DNA of 43,825 nt from an uncultured Eubacteriales bacterium. GTDB lineage: Bacteria > Bacillota > Clostridia > Christensenellales > Aristaeellaceae. Where the stretch lies: the NCBI GenBank assembly GCA_900316415.1, contig ONCV01000018.1, positions 1 through 43,825 of the forward strand, in the 5' to 3' direction. Below the pieces are notes generated by a model. The model searched no databases and was not told the DNA's origin. It saw only the letters and a program-made list of their open reading frames with translations. Numbering within the stretch: position 1 is the first letter of the stretch; every line of letters begins with the position of its first letter. The position numbers and the translations under genes were made by a program. Below, piece by piece: positions 17,328 to 25,374 of this stretch.

Positions 17328-17810
17328 TTACCGGTTGTAGGTGGTGCGGATGGAGAAGGGCATTCCCCACAGATAATAGGTCACAAGGATCTCCCGCACA
17401 TTGTGCATCTCCCGGTCGGTCAGGATCGTGGCCTGCGCCGACCCGGCGGTCCGGGCGGGAATGACGGTCATCCCGTTTTCCGGCATCTGCAGCACGTCCC
17501 CGTTCATCGGCGTCACCTGCACCTCCACGGCTTCCGCCTTCATGAAGGTGCCGTTCTCCAGATGCACCGTATAGGTATAAAACTGATACCCGGAGGGCTC
17601 GCCGATCTCCCCCGTTTCGAAGGGCGTGCCCACAAAGGTTCCCGCCGCCATCTGCGCCTTCAGGGCTTCCATCACGCCCGGCTGGTCCGCCGCGTCCGCC
17701 GCCACGCAGTCAATCCCCGTGATCCGGACGTTCGCGTTCAGGTACAGATATCCCGTCAGGCCGACGGCCGCCAGGAAGCAGATCAGCAGTCCAATGGCAA
17801 TCCAGCGCAT
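17328..17810 (-). CDS. Small membrane-anchored protein, third gene of the motor-like cluster
   Basis: 160-aa protein that I do not recognise. One N-terminal hydrophobic helix (about residues 3-24) can act as an uncleaved anchor. The rest (about 135 residues) is predicted outside the membrane and rich in beta-strand-like stretches (YQFYTYTVHL, KAEAVEVQVTP). No catalytic motif is seen. It follows the OmpA/MotB-like gene by 23 bp and ends the transcription unit at the bidirectional terminator. Position suggests a partner or regulator of the motor-like complex, which is inference only. Confidence 0.75.
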   Translation of the reverse strand: MRWIAIGLLICFLAAVGLTGYLYLNANVRITGIDCVAADAADQPGVMEALKAQMAAGTFVGTPFETGEIGEPSGYQFYTYTVHLENGTFMKAEAVEVQVTPMNGDVLQMPENGMTVIPARTAGSAQATILTDREMHNVREILVTYYLWGMPFSIRTTYNR

Positions 17811-17833
17811 TTTTCGTCTCCGTTCGCTTTTCC

Positions 17834-18796
17834 TTACTCCAGATCGTTCTCCTGCAGAATCCGCTGCATTTCCTCGATCATGTCCTCATCCCGCAGGCTG
17901 AACTTGAATTCCACCCGGCGGGACGCCTCCGGATCCTCCCGGCCGTTTTCGTCATAGACCAGATCCGCCCAGGATTTGCCCGTCGCGGTCAGGATCTGCT
18001 GCAGCAGGGTTCTCTGCCGGGTGCTAAGCCCGGGCATGTTCAGCACATACAGCGCCACCTGCAGCGCCCGCTGCTGGCTCAGCTTCAGGTTGTTGTCATA
18101 GGTGCCGGTGGAATCCGTATGCCCCTCGATAATGATTTCGCCCAGGTAATCCGAATACTCCCCGCTCAGCAGCACGTTCAGATAAACCGGGATGAACCGG
18201 TCCAGCAGGGCCTTTCCCTCTTCCTTGATTTCGGATTTCGCCGTTTCAAAGAAGACCGCGCTGTCCAGCACGATGGAGCCGTTGGCGTCCACCTTGGCCT
18301 TCAGGTCCGCCGCCGTCAGCGAAGCGGACAGGTCCCGGATGATGTTGGTCCGCACGCCCACCAGGTCGTCCAGCCGCCTGGCCTGCGCCGCCAGGGCGAT
18401 CTGCTGCTCCTCCAGCTTCGCGGTCGCCTCGGTCAGCGCCGCTTCCTTTTCTCCCAGCTGGGCCTGCAGCAGCGCCAGCTGCTCCTCCCGGGTCAGCAGG
18501 CGCGCGTTGGCCGCGTCCAGCTCCTTCTGCTTGTCATCCAGCGAAATCTGCAGAACGCCCAGTTCCGCCTCCCGGTCATCCAGCAGCGTCTGCTGCGCCA
18601 GAACCAGCTTCTGCTGCGTCTCCAGCTCCGCCGTCTTGGTCTCCAGCATCGTGAAGTACTGGTACAGGCTGTAGGTCAGAATCAGCACGAAGATCAGCAG
18701 CAGCGCCGCCATCATGTCCGAATAGGAGATCCAGGAGGCGCCGCCCCCCGTGGAGCCCCGGCCCGCCCGCCGGTTGTGAATGGATTGACGCGCCAT
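17834..18796 (-). CDS. MotB/OmpA-family protein, ZorB-like
   Basis: 320-aa peptidoglycan-binding stator-type protein. A basic N-terminal tail is followed by WISYSDMMA and one transmembrane helix (about 21-46). Asp27 sits where MotB and ZorB carry the proton-binding Asp. Residues about 50-150 are a regular Gln/Glu/Leu-rich coiled coil. The C-terminal OmpA domain (about 175-310) has EGHTDSTGTYDNN (H226, D228), SQQRA and RRVEF, the residues that hold diaminopimelate in peptidoglycan. The coding region starts 3 bp after the MotA-like gene. In a Gram-positive cell this would tie a proton-driven inner complex to the wall. Confidence 0.88.
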   Translation of the reverse strand: MARQSIHNRRAGRGSTGGGASWISYSDMMAALLLIFVLILTYSLYQYFTMLETKTAELETQQKLVLAQQTLLDDREAELGVLQISLDDKQKELDAANARLLTREEQLALLQAQLGEKEAALTEATAKLEEQQIALAAQARRLDDLVGVRTNIIRDLSASLTAADLKAKVDANGSIVLDSAVFFETAKSEIKEEGKALLDRFIPVYLNVLLSGEYSDYLGEIIIEGHTDSTGTYDNNLKLSQQRALQVALYVLNMPGLSTRQRTLLQQILTATGKSWADLVYDENGREDPEASRRVEFKFSLRDEDMIEEMQRILQENDLE

Positions 18797-18799
18797 GGA

Positions 18800-20095
18800 T
18801 CAGACCTCCTCCGACAGGGCGGTCAGGGTTTCCGAAATGGAACGGACGCTGTCGCTCAGCTGCCCGGTCATCTCCCGGATTCCCGCCAGCGCCTCGTCCG
18901 TCGCCTCCCGGCTCTTCAGATCCGGAATCGCGTCCACCCGCTGGCTCAGGCTTTCCATAACCTTCGTCATCTCCTGGTTCTGCTTTTCCATCCGGCTCAG
19001 CAGCTCCGCGCTGCGCTTCTCAAAGGATTCGTCCCGGCTCCGGGTTTCCTTCAGCTCCGCCACATATCCGTCGAACCGGAGCATCACCTGATCCGTCAGC
19101 TCCCGCAGGCTCCGGGCGTCCTCGATGATCCCCCCGGCGGAGCGCAGCGTCTCCTCCGCCTGCCGGGCGGCTGTCATCTGGTTCCCGGAAACCGCGTCCA
19201 GGGTCTGTCCCAGGGCCTGAATCTGGCCGCTCAGGGAATGCTCCATCTCCTCCAGGAAGCGGCTGACGATCCGGTTGACGCCCTCGATCTGGTTCCGGGT
19301 CGCCCCGATAATAAAGCGATCCATGGAGCCGGCCACGGGCTCCATCGCCCGCGTAATCGCCAGGCCCACATTCTCCGCCAGCCGGTCCGCCAGCGTCTCG
19401 TTGATTCCCTGCAGCATATGATTCCGGTCCTGGTTCTGGCAGATCAGCTGCACATCGTTGTCCAGCGGCCTGGACATGGCCAGCTGGGTGAAGGAGGATA
19501 CGAAATCATCGATCGCCCGATAGCTGGAGCCCTGGGAGATGCGGTTGAGCATATTGAAAACCAGGGAGCAGGAAATGCCCGCCACGGAGGTTCCGAAGGC
19601 GAACCGCATGCCGCTCAGCAGGTTCGGGATGCCGGAGATCAACTGGGTGGAATCCGTAAAGTTCAGGCTGGAAAGCCCCCGGCTCAGGCCCATGAAGGTT
19701 CCCAGAATGCCCAGGGAGGTCAGCAGGTTCGGAATCAGCTCCGCCAGCGTCGCGTTGCCGTGGGAATGGGTGACGGTATCATCGTTGATATAGTCCTCCA
19801 CGTTGGTGGGCAGCCCCCGGCGGTCCAGCTGCTCCGCGTTCTGCAGAAAGCGGAGCCAGGATCCCTTCATCCGCCTCCCCATGAATCCCGCCTCCTGCCA
19901 CACGGGCTTCCCCGGCTCCCCCGCGTGGTCCTGCAGCCGGCGGATCGCCCGCCGCAGGGCCGCCGAGGTATTCCACAGCGGAAGCAGGCACTTGAACAAA
20001 CCGATCAGCGTCACCGCGGCGATCGCCGCGTAGACAATATAATCTGCCAGGTCCGGCAGCAAGGCAGTCACATTCGACAGGTCCGGCAAAGTCAT
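18800..20095 (-). CDS. MotA/TolQ/ExbB-family channel protein with long cytoplasmic tail, ZorA-like
   Basis: 431-aa proton-channel subunit. Three hydrophobic helices are visible: about 19-41, 119-141 (PNLLTSLGILGTFMGL, the channel-lining helix with Thr/Ser) and 158-184 (FAFGTSVAGISCSLVF). Residues about 190-431 are almost entirely helical, with heptad-like spacing, and should project into the cytoplasm as in ZorA tails. It pairs with the next gene as a putative 5:2 rotary motor. The ATG at 20095 follows GGAGGGG. It has its own promoter (20124-20152) with a palindrome upstream. No ZorC, ZorD or ZorE gene is adjacent, and no flagellar or Tol genes are present. Confidence 0.87.
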   Translation of the reverse strand: MTLPDLSNVTALLPDLADYIVYAAIAAVTLIGLFKCLLPLWNTSAALRRAIRRLQDHAGEPGKPVWQEAGFMGRRMKGSWLRFLQNAEQLDRRGLPTNVEDYINDDTVTHSHGNATLAELIPNLLTSLGILGTFMGLSRGLSSLNFTDSTQLISGIPNLLSGMRFAFGTSVAGISCSLVFNMLNRISQGSSYRAIDDFVSSFTQLAMSRPLDNDVQLICQNQDRNHMLQGINETLADRLAENVGLAITRAMEPVAGSMDRFIIGATRNQIEGVNRIVSRFLEEMEHSLSGQIQALGQTLDAVSGNQMTAARQAEETLRSAGGIIEDARSLRELTDQVMLRFDGYVAELKETRSRDESFEKRSAELLSRMEKQNQEMTKVMESLSQRVDAIPDLKSREATDEALAGIREMTGQLSDSVRSISETLTALSEEV

Positions 20096-20123
20096 CGGAA
20101 CCCCTCCTTCCTATGGATATTTC

Positions 20124-20152
20124 ATCTTAGCATATCTTTTTGGAAATGTAAA
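20124..20152 (-). promoter_or_regulatory. Sigma-A promoter of the motor-like cluster
   Basis: Minus-strand TTTACA (20147-20152), 17-bp spacer, TAAGAT (20124-20129). The predicted start is near 20117, about 20 nt before the ATG at 20095. Confidence 0.75.
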
Positions 20153-20156
20153 CGAA

Positions 20157-20176
20157 ACATTTCTCCATGGAAATGT
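20157..20176. promoter_or_regulatory. Palindrome upstream of the motor-cluster promoter (possible operator)
   Basis: Inverted repeat ACATTTC-N6-GAAATGT, four bases upstream of the -35 box. The half-site ATTTCC recurs inside the promoter as TTTACATTTCC. The size and place fit a dimeric regulator site; no cognate regulator is identified. Confidence 0.45.
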
Positions 20177-20246
20177 AACATTTTGAAAACTTTCCGTGAA
20201 CGGTCCTCCCCGCGGCCGGCCTCCGGTCGCCGCCCTTCCGGGCATG

Positions 20247-20275
20247 AAAAAAAGCCCCCGTTTCCGGAAGCTTTT
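20247..20275 (-). terminator. Intrinsic terminator of the probable 6S RNA
   Basis: Minus-strand stem of 11 pairs (20265-20275 with 20250-20260), including two G-U pairs, with a GAAA tetraloop and then seven T. The wobble pairs exist only on the minus strand, so the direction is clear. Confidence 0.85.
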
Positions 20276-20458
20276 GGCCCAGGGAGCCGATGTCCCCGTT
20301 TTTTCACCCGCTATGTGAAGCAGGCTGGTGCCCTGCCGACCGCATTTGCCGTCCCCTGGCGTCAAGGACGGGGGCGTGGCATAGCGATACTGTAGACCCG
20401 GGCTCCATTTTTCGAAATGTGGGGAAAACCGAAGGACTGTCGCGAACCCCAGGTGGAT
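20247..20458 (-). ncRNA. ssrS: Probable 6S RNA
   Basis: About 212-nt untranslated transcript with its own strong promoter and terminator and no open frame. The RNA begins near 20458. It carries GUUCGCG in the 5' part and a GGAGCC/GGCUCC closing helix (20401-20407 region with 20282-20289). An internal CGCUAUG/CAUAGCG helix follows, with inner hairpins CCGUCC/GGACGG and GCAGG/CCUGC. A long imperfect rod with a large asymmetric internal loop matches 6S RNA, which binds sigma-A RNA polymerase and dampens transcription in stationary phase. The identification rests on size, structure and recalled similarity to clostridial 6S sequences. A covariance-model search (RF00013) would settle it. SRP RNA, tmRNA and RNase P motifs are absent. 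Confidence 0.65.
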
Positions 20459-20464
20459 GATGTA

Positions 20465-20493
20465 AGTATAATGGATTGTCTGGTTCCCGTCAA
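20465..20493 (-). promoter_or_regulatory. Sigma-A promoter of the probable 6S RNA
   Basis: Minus-strand TTGACG (20488-20493), 17-bp spacer, TATACT (20465-20470). A purine start is expected at about 20458. Confidence 0.85.
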
Positions 20494-20527
20494 GCCTTTT
20501 TTTACATTTTTTTAAAACATTTGGACC

Positions 20528-20564
20528 CAGCCCCCTCCCGGGACGGATTGTCCCGGCGAAGCAC
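20528..20564. repeat. GC-rich dispersed element, copy A
   Basis: Imperfect 37-nt match to 36563-36600: shared CAGCCC, CCCGGGACG and GGCGAAGCAC blocks in the same order and orientation. It includes a 7-bp hairpin CCGGGAC/GTCCCGG without a T-tract. It lies just past the mscS stop codon. Confidence 0.45.
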
Positions 20565-20579
20565 CTTGCCCGGAGCCCT

Positions 20580-21509
20580 TCAGTGCTTCGGGAAGTAGGG
20601 CGTCACATAGTGCGGCATCTCAATCCCTTCGGCGTCAAACCGCGCCTTGACCCGGGACCGGATCTCCCGCTCCACCTTCCAGTGGGATCCCAGCGGACAG
20701 ACCGCGGCGATCTGCAGCATGACCGCGTCCGTCTCGAAGGAAACGATGCTCATCACCTCCGGGACCTCCGTGATCTCCTCCATTTCCTGCGCCGCCCGGT
20801 TCATCTCATCCCGCAGGATCTCCACAATCCGGTTCTGATCCTCCTCATACGGGCAGCGGATGTTGACCACGGCCCGCCGGAATCCCCGGCTCATGTTGGT
20901 GATGGTCCGGATGTCGCCGTTCGGAATGGTGATCAGGTCCCCATTGTACTTCCGGATCCTCGTGGTGCGGATGGAGATCGCCTCCACGGTTCCGGAGAGA
21001 TCGTTGATATCGACCAGATCCCCCACGGCGATGCTGCCCTCCCCCCAGAGGAACAGACCGGAAAGGATGTCCTTGATCAGGGTCTGGGCGCCGAAGCCGA
21101 TGGCAATGCCGCCGACTCCGGCCACGGTGAGAATGGAATTCAGGTTCATCCCGAAAATCCGCATCACCACCGCGATGATCAGGAAGTACATGATGTAGCT
21201 GCAGATGCTGCTCACCACGGAGCGCAGCGTATCCGCCCGCTGGGCGTATTTGACGTTTTTCCGCCGGATCACCTTGGAGATGATCCATTTGAAGATTTTC
21301 AAAAGAATCAGCCCGGCAATGATCACGCCCAGCGCCATCAGCAGGCGGCTGACGATGATCGGCATCTGATCCATCAGATCGCCGGCTTTCCCGGTAGCCG
21401 AGTCCATCGCGCTGCTGATCTCGTTGATCATCTTCTGATCGGCGGGAACCGGCGATGGCGTGGGCGTCGCGCGCCGGGCCGACATCCGGGCAAAATCAAA
21501 ACCCGTCAT
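20580..21509 (-). CDS. mscS: Small-conductance mechanosensitive channel (MscS family)
   Basis: Opens on membrane tension to release solutes after osmotic downshock. 309 aa. A soluble N-terminus of about 50 residues precedes hydrophobic helices near 50-72 and 99-120. The pore helix (about 125-155) has the Gly/Ala-rich pattern GVGGIAIGFGAQTLIKD. The beta domain carries GDLVDI, GTVEAISIRTTRIR and IPNG. The C-terminal alpha/beta domain ends in PYFPKH. The ATG has GGAGGGG about ten bases upstream. No promoter is clear, so it may be read from the glgP/serine hydrolase unit through a hairpin that lacks a T-tract. Confidence 0.95.
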   Translation of the reverse strand: MTGFDFARMSARRATPTPSPVPADQKMINEISSAMDSATGKAGDLMDQMPIIVSRLLMALGVIIAGLILLKIFKWIISKVIRRKNVKYAQRADTLRSVVSSICSYIMYFLIIAVVMRIFGMNLNSILTVAGVGGIAIGFGAQTLIKDILSGLFLWGEGSIAVGDLVDINDLSGTVEAISIRTTRIRKYNGDLITIPNGDIRTITNMSRGFRRAVVNIRCPYEEDQNRIVEILRDEMNRAAQEMEEITEVPEVMSIVSFETDAVMLQIAAVCPLGSHWKVEREIRSRVKARFDAEGIEMPHYVTPYFPKH

Positions 21510-21571
21510 GGATCACTTTCCCCTCCTTTCGAATCGCCTGTTTCCGGGGCGAAATGCCTCCTTCAGCCAGT

Positions 21572-21598
21572 CAGGCGGCGGGGAAACCCCGCCGCCTG
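21572..21598. terminator. Strong hairpin without T-tract between serine hydrolase and mscS
   Basis: 12-bp perfect GC-rich stem (21572-21583 with 21587-21598) and a 3-nt loop, just after the serine hydrolase stop. No run of T follows on either strand, so it may stabilise the mRNA 3' end or attenuate rather than terminate. Confidence 0.4.
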
Positions 21599-21603
21599 CG
21601 TCC

Positions 21604-22776
21604 TTATCGGTTCAGTCCCTTGTATACCAGATCCCGGACCCGGGGATGAATGACATTGTATCCCTCGCCGAAGTTATGAATATGCTGGACATAGAAGATG
21701 CCGATGTGCTGGAAGGGATCCACCAGCGCGTATCCGCCGGCCGCGCCGTCCCAGCCGAACTCCCCGACCGGGGACCAGCCGAGCCGGTCCGAGGTCTTCA
21801 CCCGGACGCCCAGCCCATAGGCATATTCCAGGAAGCGCTCCGTGCGGAATTCGGACAGCAGGTTTCCGGACAGAACGGAGTGGGTGAACATCATCACGCT
21901 CTCCTCCTTCAGGATGCGCGCGCCGTTCCGTCCCACGCCGCCGTTGGCCAGCGCTTCCACGACCTTGATATAGCTGTCCGCCGTTCCGGCCAGGCACGCG
22001 CCGCCGCTCTCATAGTTCGGGGTCAGCATGTACCGGTTCTTCGGATGATCGATCAGCTTCATTTTCTTTGTGTCCGGCTGGAATTCGTACACGGCGCTGA
22101 GCCGGCTCCACTGCTCGTCCGTCGGATGGCAGGTCAGGTCCGTGATTCCCAGCGGGTCGAACAGGTGATTCTGCAGATAGTCGCTGAAGCGCTCCCCGGA
22201 GATCACCTCGATCACGGCCGCGATCACATCATGGCCGAGGGAATACCGCCAGTGGGTTCCGGGCTCATAAAGCAGGGGCATTCTCGCGATGCCCGCCACC
22301 ACCTCCCGGGTCGTGGCCTCCGGGTTCTTCCGCAGCACCTCCTGAATTCCTTCCGAATACAGGTCATAGGTCAGGCCCGCCATCATGGACATGCAGTCCA
22401 GGATGCGAACCTGCTTCTGCGCGTAATGGGAGGGTTCCCGCAGGGTGGGGCTGAAATCCCAGGGTTTCGAGCGGAAGTCCGCGTCCATGACCGTCATATG
22501 GTTCCATTCGGGCAGATAGCGGCCGATGGGATCGTAGAGCGTCGCCCTTCCCTGCTCGATCAGCTGCATCATGGCCGTCATGGTCACCAGCTTGGAGCAG
22601 GAATACAGCAGGTAGAAATCCTTCGGGCCCACCGGGCGCGTGCCCGCGGCGTCGGAAAAGCCCACGGAGTGACGGTAAACCGTTTCGTGCTCCCGGGTGA
22701 CGATCACGTCCAGCCCCGGAATGCCGTATTCCTCGTTCAGCGAATCCAGATACTGATCCAGCAGATGAAAGTTCAT
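21604..22776 (-). CDS. Serine hydrolase of the beta-lactamase/class C esterase family
   Basis: 390-aa enzyme of the penicillin-binding-protein-like fold. The nucleophile motif is S59-C-S-K62 (SxxK) in LYSCSKLVT. A Tyr-based second motif is YSLGHD (178-183), and a Gly-rich FGWDGAAGGY segment stands where HxG is expected near the C-terminus. There is no signal peptide, so it is probably a cytoplasmic esterase or amidase rather than a beta-lactamase. The ATG has AGGAGG five bases upstream. The gene starts 15 bp after glgP, so the two are cotranscribed. The substrate cannot be told. Confidence 0.88.
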   Translation of the reverse strand: MNFHLLDQYLDSLNEEYGIPGLDVIVTREHETVYRHSVGFSDAAGTRPVGPKDFYLLYSCSKLVTMTAMMQLIEQGRATLYDPIGRYLPEWNHMTVMDADFRSKPWDFSPTLREPSHYAQKQVRILDCMSMMAGLTYDLYSEGIQEVLRKNPEATTREVVAGIARMPLLYEPGTHWRYSLGHDVIAAVIEVISGERFSDYLQNHLFDPLGITDLTCHPTDEQWSRLSAVYEFQPDTKKMKLIDHPKNRYMLTPNYESGGACLAGTADSYIKVVEALANGGVGRNGARILKEESVMMFTHSVLSGNLLSEFRTERFLEYAYGLGVRVKTSDRLGWSPVGEFGWDGAAGGYALVDPFQHIGIFYVQHIHNFGEGYNVIHPRVRDLVYKGLNR

Positions 22777-22791
22777 GGCTGCCTCCTGCTC

Positions 22792-25296
22792 TTATTTCCG
22801 GCTCTTGCCGGCGGATTTTTCCGGCTTCTCCGCGGCGGGGATGGCCTTTTCCGCGGGCTTCAGGTGCCAGATCAGGTTGTTGTACTCGGTGATCGTCCGG
22901 TCGGAGGAGAAGATGCCGCTCATGGCCGTGTTGGTCACCGCCATCTTCAGCCACTTCTTCCGGTTGGCGTAGTCCTTGTTCAGCCGGCGCTGCGCCATGG
23001 AATAGGATCCGAAGTCCTTCAGCACGAAGTACGGATCGCCCATGGAGCCCCAGTCGCCCAGCAGCAGGCTGTGATACAGATCCTGCAGCACGGAGGGATT
23101 CTCCGGCATCAGGGTGCCGTCGATCATCTGGGTCATGGCCAGGCGGATCTCCTGGTTGCTCTCGAAGATGCTCATGGGGTTGTAGCTGTGCTCCCGGTAC
23201 ATATCCAGCACCGTTTCGCTGCGCATGCCGAAGATATAGATGTTGTCCATCCCCACCTGCTCGCTCATCTCGACGTTGGCGCCGTCCATCGTACCGATGG
23301 TCACCGCGCCGTTCATCATGAACTTCATGTTGCCGGTTCCGCTGGCTTCCTTGCTGGCGGTGCTCAGCTGCTCGGACACCTCCGCGGCGGGGATCAGCAC
23401 CTCGGCGCTGCTGACATCGTAGTTCTCCAGGAACACAACCTGCAGCATCTTCCGGGCCCGGGGATGCTTCTCGATCAGCCGGCTCAGGGCGCAGATCATG
23501 CGGATGGTCTGCTTCGCGCGGCTGTATCCGGGGCTGGCCTTGGCGCCGAAGATGAACACCCGGGGCTCCATGGTGAAGCTCTCGTCGTTCACGATGCGGT
23601 TGTACAGCACGAGGATGTGCAGCGCGTTGAGCATCTGGCGCTTGTATTCGTGCAGGCGCTTGGCCTGAACGTCGAAGATGAAGCTCGGATCCACGACCGC
23701 GCCCTGCCGCTCCACCAGCAGCTTGGCCAGCCGTTCCTTGTTCTCCCGCTTGACCCGGTCAAACTTTTCCCGGAAGGCGGCGTCGTCCGCGTAGGGCGCC
23801 AGGTTCCGCAGCAGCTCCGGCTCCCTGTACCAGTCGGTGCCGATGGTTTCGTCGATCAGGCTGGTCAGGCCCGGGTTGCAGCTCATCAGCCAGCGGCGGT
23901 GCGTAATGCCGTTGGTGATGGCGCAGAACTTCTCGGGCATGATCTTGTAATAGTCACGGAAGGTATCCTTCTTCAGGATTTCGCCGTGCAGCTGGCTCAC
24001 GCCGTTGACGCTGTAGCTCATGGCCACGCACATATTCGCCATATGCACGTTGTCATAGCTGACGATGGCCATGTGCGCGATCCGGTCCCAGTCGCCGGGG
24101 AAGGCGTTCCACAGCCGCTCGCACAGGCGGCGGTTCATTTCGCAGATGATCTGGTAGCACCGGGGCAGCAGCTGCTCCACCATGTGCACCGGCCATTTCT
24201 CCAGCGCTTCCACCATGATGGTGTGGTTGGTGTAGGCGATGGTCTTCTGCACGATGGCGCTGGCCTCGTCCCAGCCCAGGCCTTCCTCGTCCATCAGAAT
24301 CCGCATCAGCTCCGGAATGGCCATGCCGGGATGGGTGTCGTTGATCTGAATGACCACCTTTTCCGGCAGCTTGCTGAAGTCGTTCCCGTAGTTCTTCTTG
24401 AAATCCTTGATAATGTACTGCAGGCTGGCGCTGACGAAGAAGTAGTGCTGCTTCAGCCGCAGCTGCTTTCCTTCATAATGCTTGTCTTCCGGATACAGGA
24501 CCTTGCTGATGGTTTCCGCCAGCTCGATCTCCTCGCTGGCCTGCAGATACCGGCCCTCGCCGAAGCTGTTCAGGTCGATCTTCTTGGGGCTGCGGGCGCT
24601 CCACATCCGCAGCGGATTCACCGTCGAGGTGTCGTATCCCACGATGGGCATGTCGTAGGGAACCGCCTCCACCGTGTAGTAATCCCGGGTGACGAATGTC
24701 TTTTTCCCGTTGATCTCGACCTCGTCCACGTGGCCGCCGAAATGGATCTCGCAGGTATCCTGCATCACGGGGCTCTCCCACGCGTTGCCGTTGTCCAGCC
24801 AGCTGTCCGGCAGCTCGACCTGCTGTCCGTCCACGATCTTCTGGCGGAACAGGCCGTATTCATAGCGGATGGTGCACCCCATGGCCGGCAGATCCAGGCT
24901 GCTCAGGCTGTCCATGAAGCAGGCCGCCAGCCGTCCCAGGCCGCCGTTGCCCAGGCCGGGTTCGGGCTCTTCCTTCAGCACATCGCGGATGTCGATGCCC
25001 AGCTCCCGCAGGGCTTCCGTATACTCCTTGCTGGAAACCAGGTTCAGCATGTTGGTATACATGCTGCGGCCCATCAGGAATTCCACGCTCAGGTAGTACA
25101 GGCGCTTTCCCTTGTTCTTTTTCCGCTCCTCCCGGGAGACCATGTACTTCTGCATGATCTGATCCCGCACGGTGGAAGCCACGGCCCGATAGATCTGATG
25201 GCTGCTCGCTTCCTCAATGGTCAGGCCATTGTAGCGCTGAACCTTGCCTACAATCGAATTCTTGATCGATTCCTTGTCGAACTTGGTAGCTGGCAT
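22792..25296 (-). CDS. glgP: Glycogen/starch/alpha-glucan phosphorylase
   Basis: Releases glucose 1-phosphate from alpha-1,4 glucans using pyridoxal phosphate. 834 aa, the usual length. YYLSVEFLMGR and GNGGLGRLAACF are N-terminal hallmarks; INDTHP and THTI/TNHTIM lie mid-protein. The PLP-binding Lys is in EASGTGNMKFMMNGA. A Lys/Glu/Pro-rich extension of about 20 residues ends the protein. The ATG has GAGGAGG upstream and its own promoter at 25346-25374. Together with the phosphohexomutase at the right end it would feed glycogen glucose into glycolysis. Confidence 0.97.
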   Translation of the reverse strand: MPATKFDKESIKNSIVGKVQRYNGLTIEEASSHQIYRAVASTVRDQIMQKYMVSREERKKNKGKRLYYLSVEFLMGRSMYTNMLNLVSSKEYTEALRELGIDIRDVLKEEPEPGLGNGGLGRLAACFMDSLSSLDLPAMGCTIRYEYGLFRQKIVDGQQVELPDSWLDNGNAWESPVMQDTCEIHFGGHVDEVEINGKKTFVTRDYYTVEAVPYDMPIVGYDTSTVNPLRMWSARSPKKIDLNSFGEGRYLQASEEIELAETISKVLYPEDKHYEGKQLRLKQHYFFVSASLQYIIKDFKKNYGNDFSKLPEKVVIQINDTHPGMAIPELMRILMDEEGLGWDEASAIVQKTIAYTNHTIMVEALEKWPVHMVEQLLPRCYQIICEMNRRLCERLWNAFPGDWDRIAHMAIVSYDNVHMANMCVAMSYSVNGVSQLHGEILKKDTFRDYYKIMPEKFCAITNGITHRRWLMSCNPGLTSLIDETIGTDWYREPELLRNLAPYADDAAFREKFDRVKRENKERLAKLLVERQGAVVDPSFIFDVQAKRLHEYKRQMLNALHILVLYNRIVNDESFTMEPRVFIFGAKASPGYSRAKQTIRMICALSRLIEKHPRARKMLQVVFLENYDVSSAEVLIPAAEVSEQLSTASKEASGTGNMKFMMNGAVTIGTMDGANVEMSEQVGMDNIYIFGMRSETVLDMYREHSYNPMSIFESNQEIRLAMTQMIDGTLMPENPSVLQDLYHSLLLGDWGSMGDPYFVLKDFGSYSMAQRRLNKDYANRKKWLKMAVTNTAMSGIFSSDRTITEYNNLIWHLKPAEKAIPAAEKPEKSAGKSRK

Positions 25297-25322
25297 GCGT
25301 TCCTCCTCGATATCCCTTACTG

Positions 25323-25374
25323 GCGGCTAAAAAGCCGCAAATCCAAGTATATCTTATTTTTTGGCCTCTGACAA
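25323..25374 (-). promoter_or_regulatory. Sigma-A promoter of glgP with a 5' leader hairpin
   Basis: Minus-strand TTGTCA (25369-25374), 17-bp spacer, TATACT (25346-25351), overlapping the end of ribF. The transcript should begin near 25339, exactly at a 6-bp GCGGCT/AGCCGC hairpin (25323-25338) that may protect the mRNA 5' end. Confidence 0.8.

Noticed and set aside
17834..20095. Complete Zorya anti-phage system
   Set aside because: Only A- and B-like genes are present. No ZorC/D/E, helicase or nuclease gene is adjacent, so a defence role cannot be claimed.
20276..20410. Riboswitch controlling the motor-like genes
   Set aside because: No c-di-GMP or other known aptamer core is recognised. 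The transcript ends at a clean terminator, and the motor cluster has its own promoter downstream.
20276..20415. Structured RNA read on the plus strand
   Set aside because: The terminator stem needs G-U pairs that exist only on the minus strand, and the consensus promoter is on the minus strand.
21460..25371. Open frame of 1303 codons on the plus strand
   Set aside because: It is antisense to mscS, the serine hydrolase and glgP, all of which have clear family motifs. Long antisense frames are expected at this GC content.
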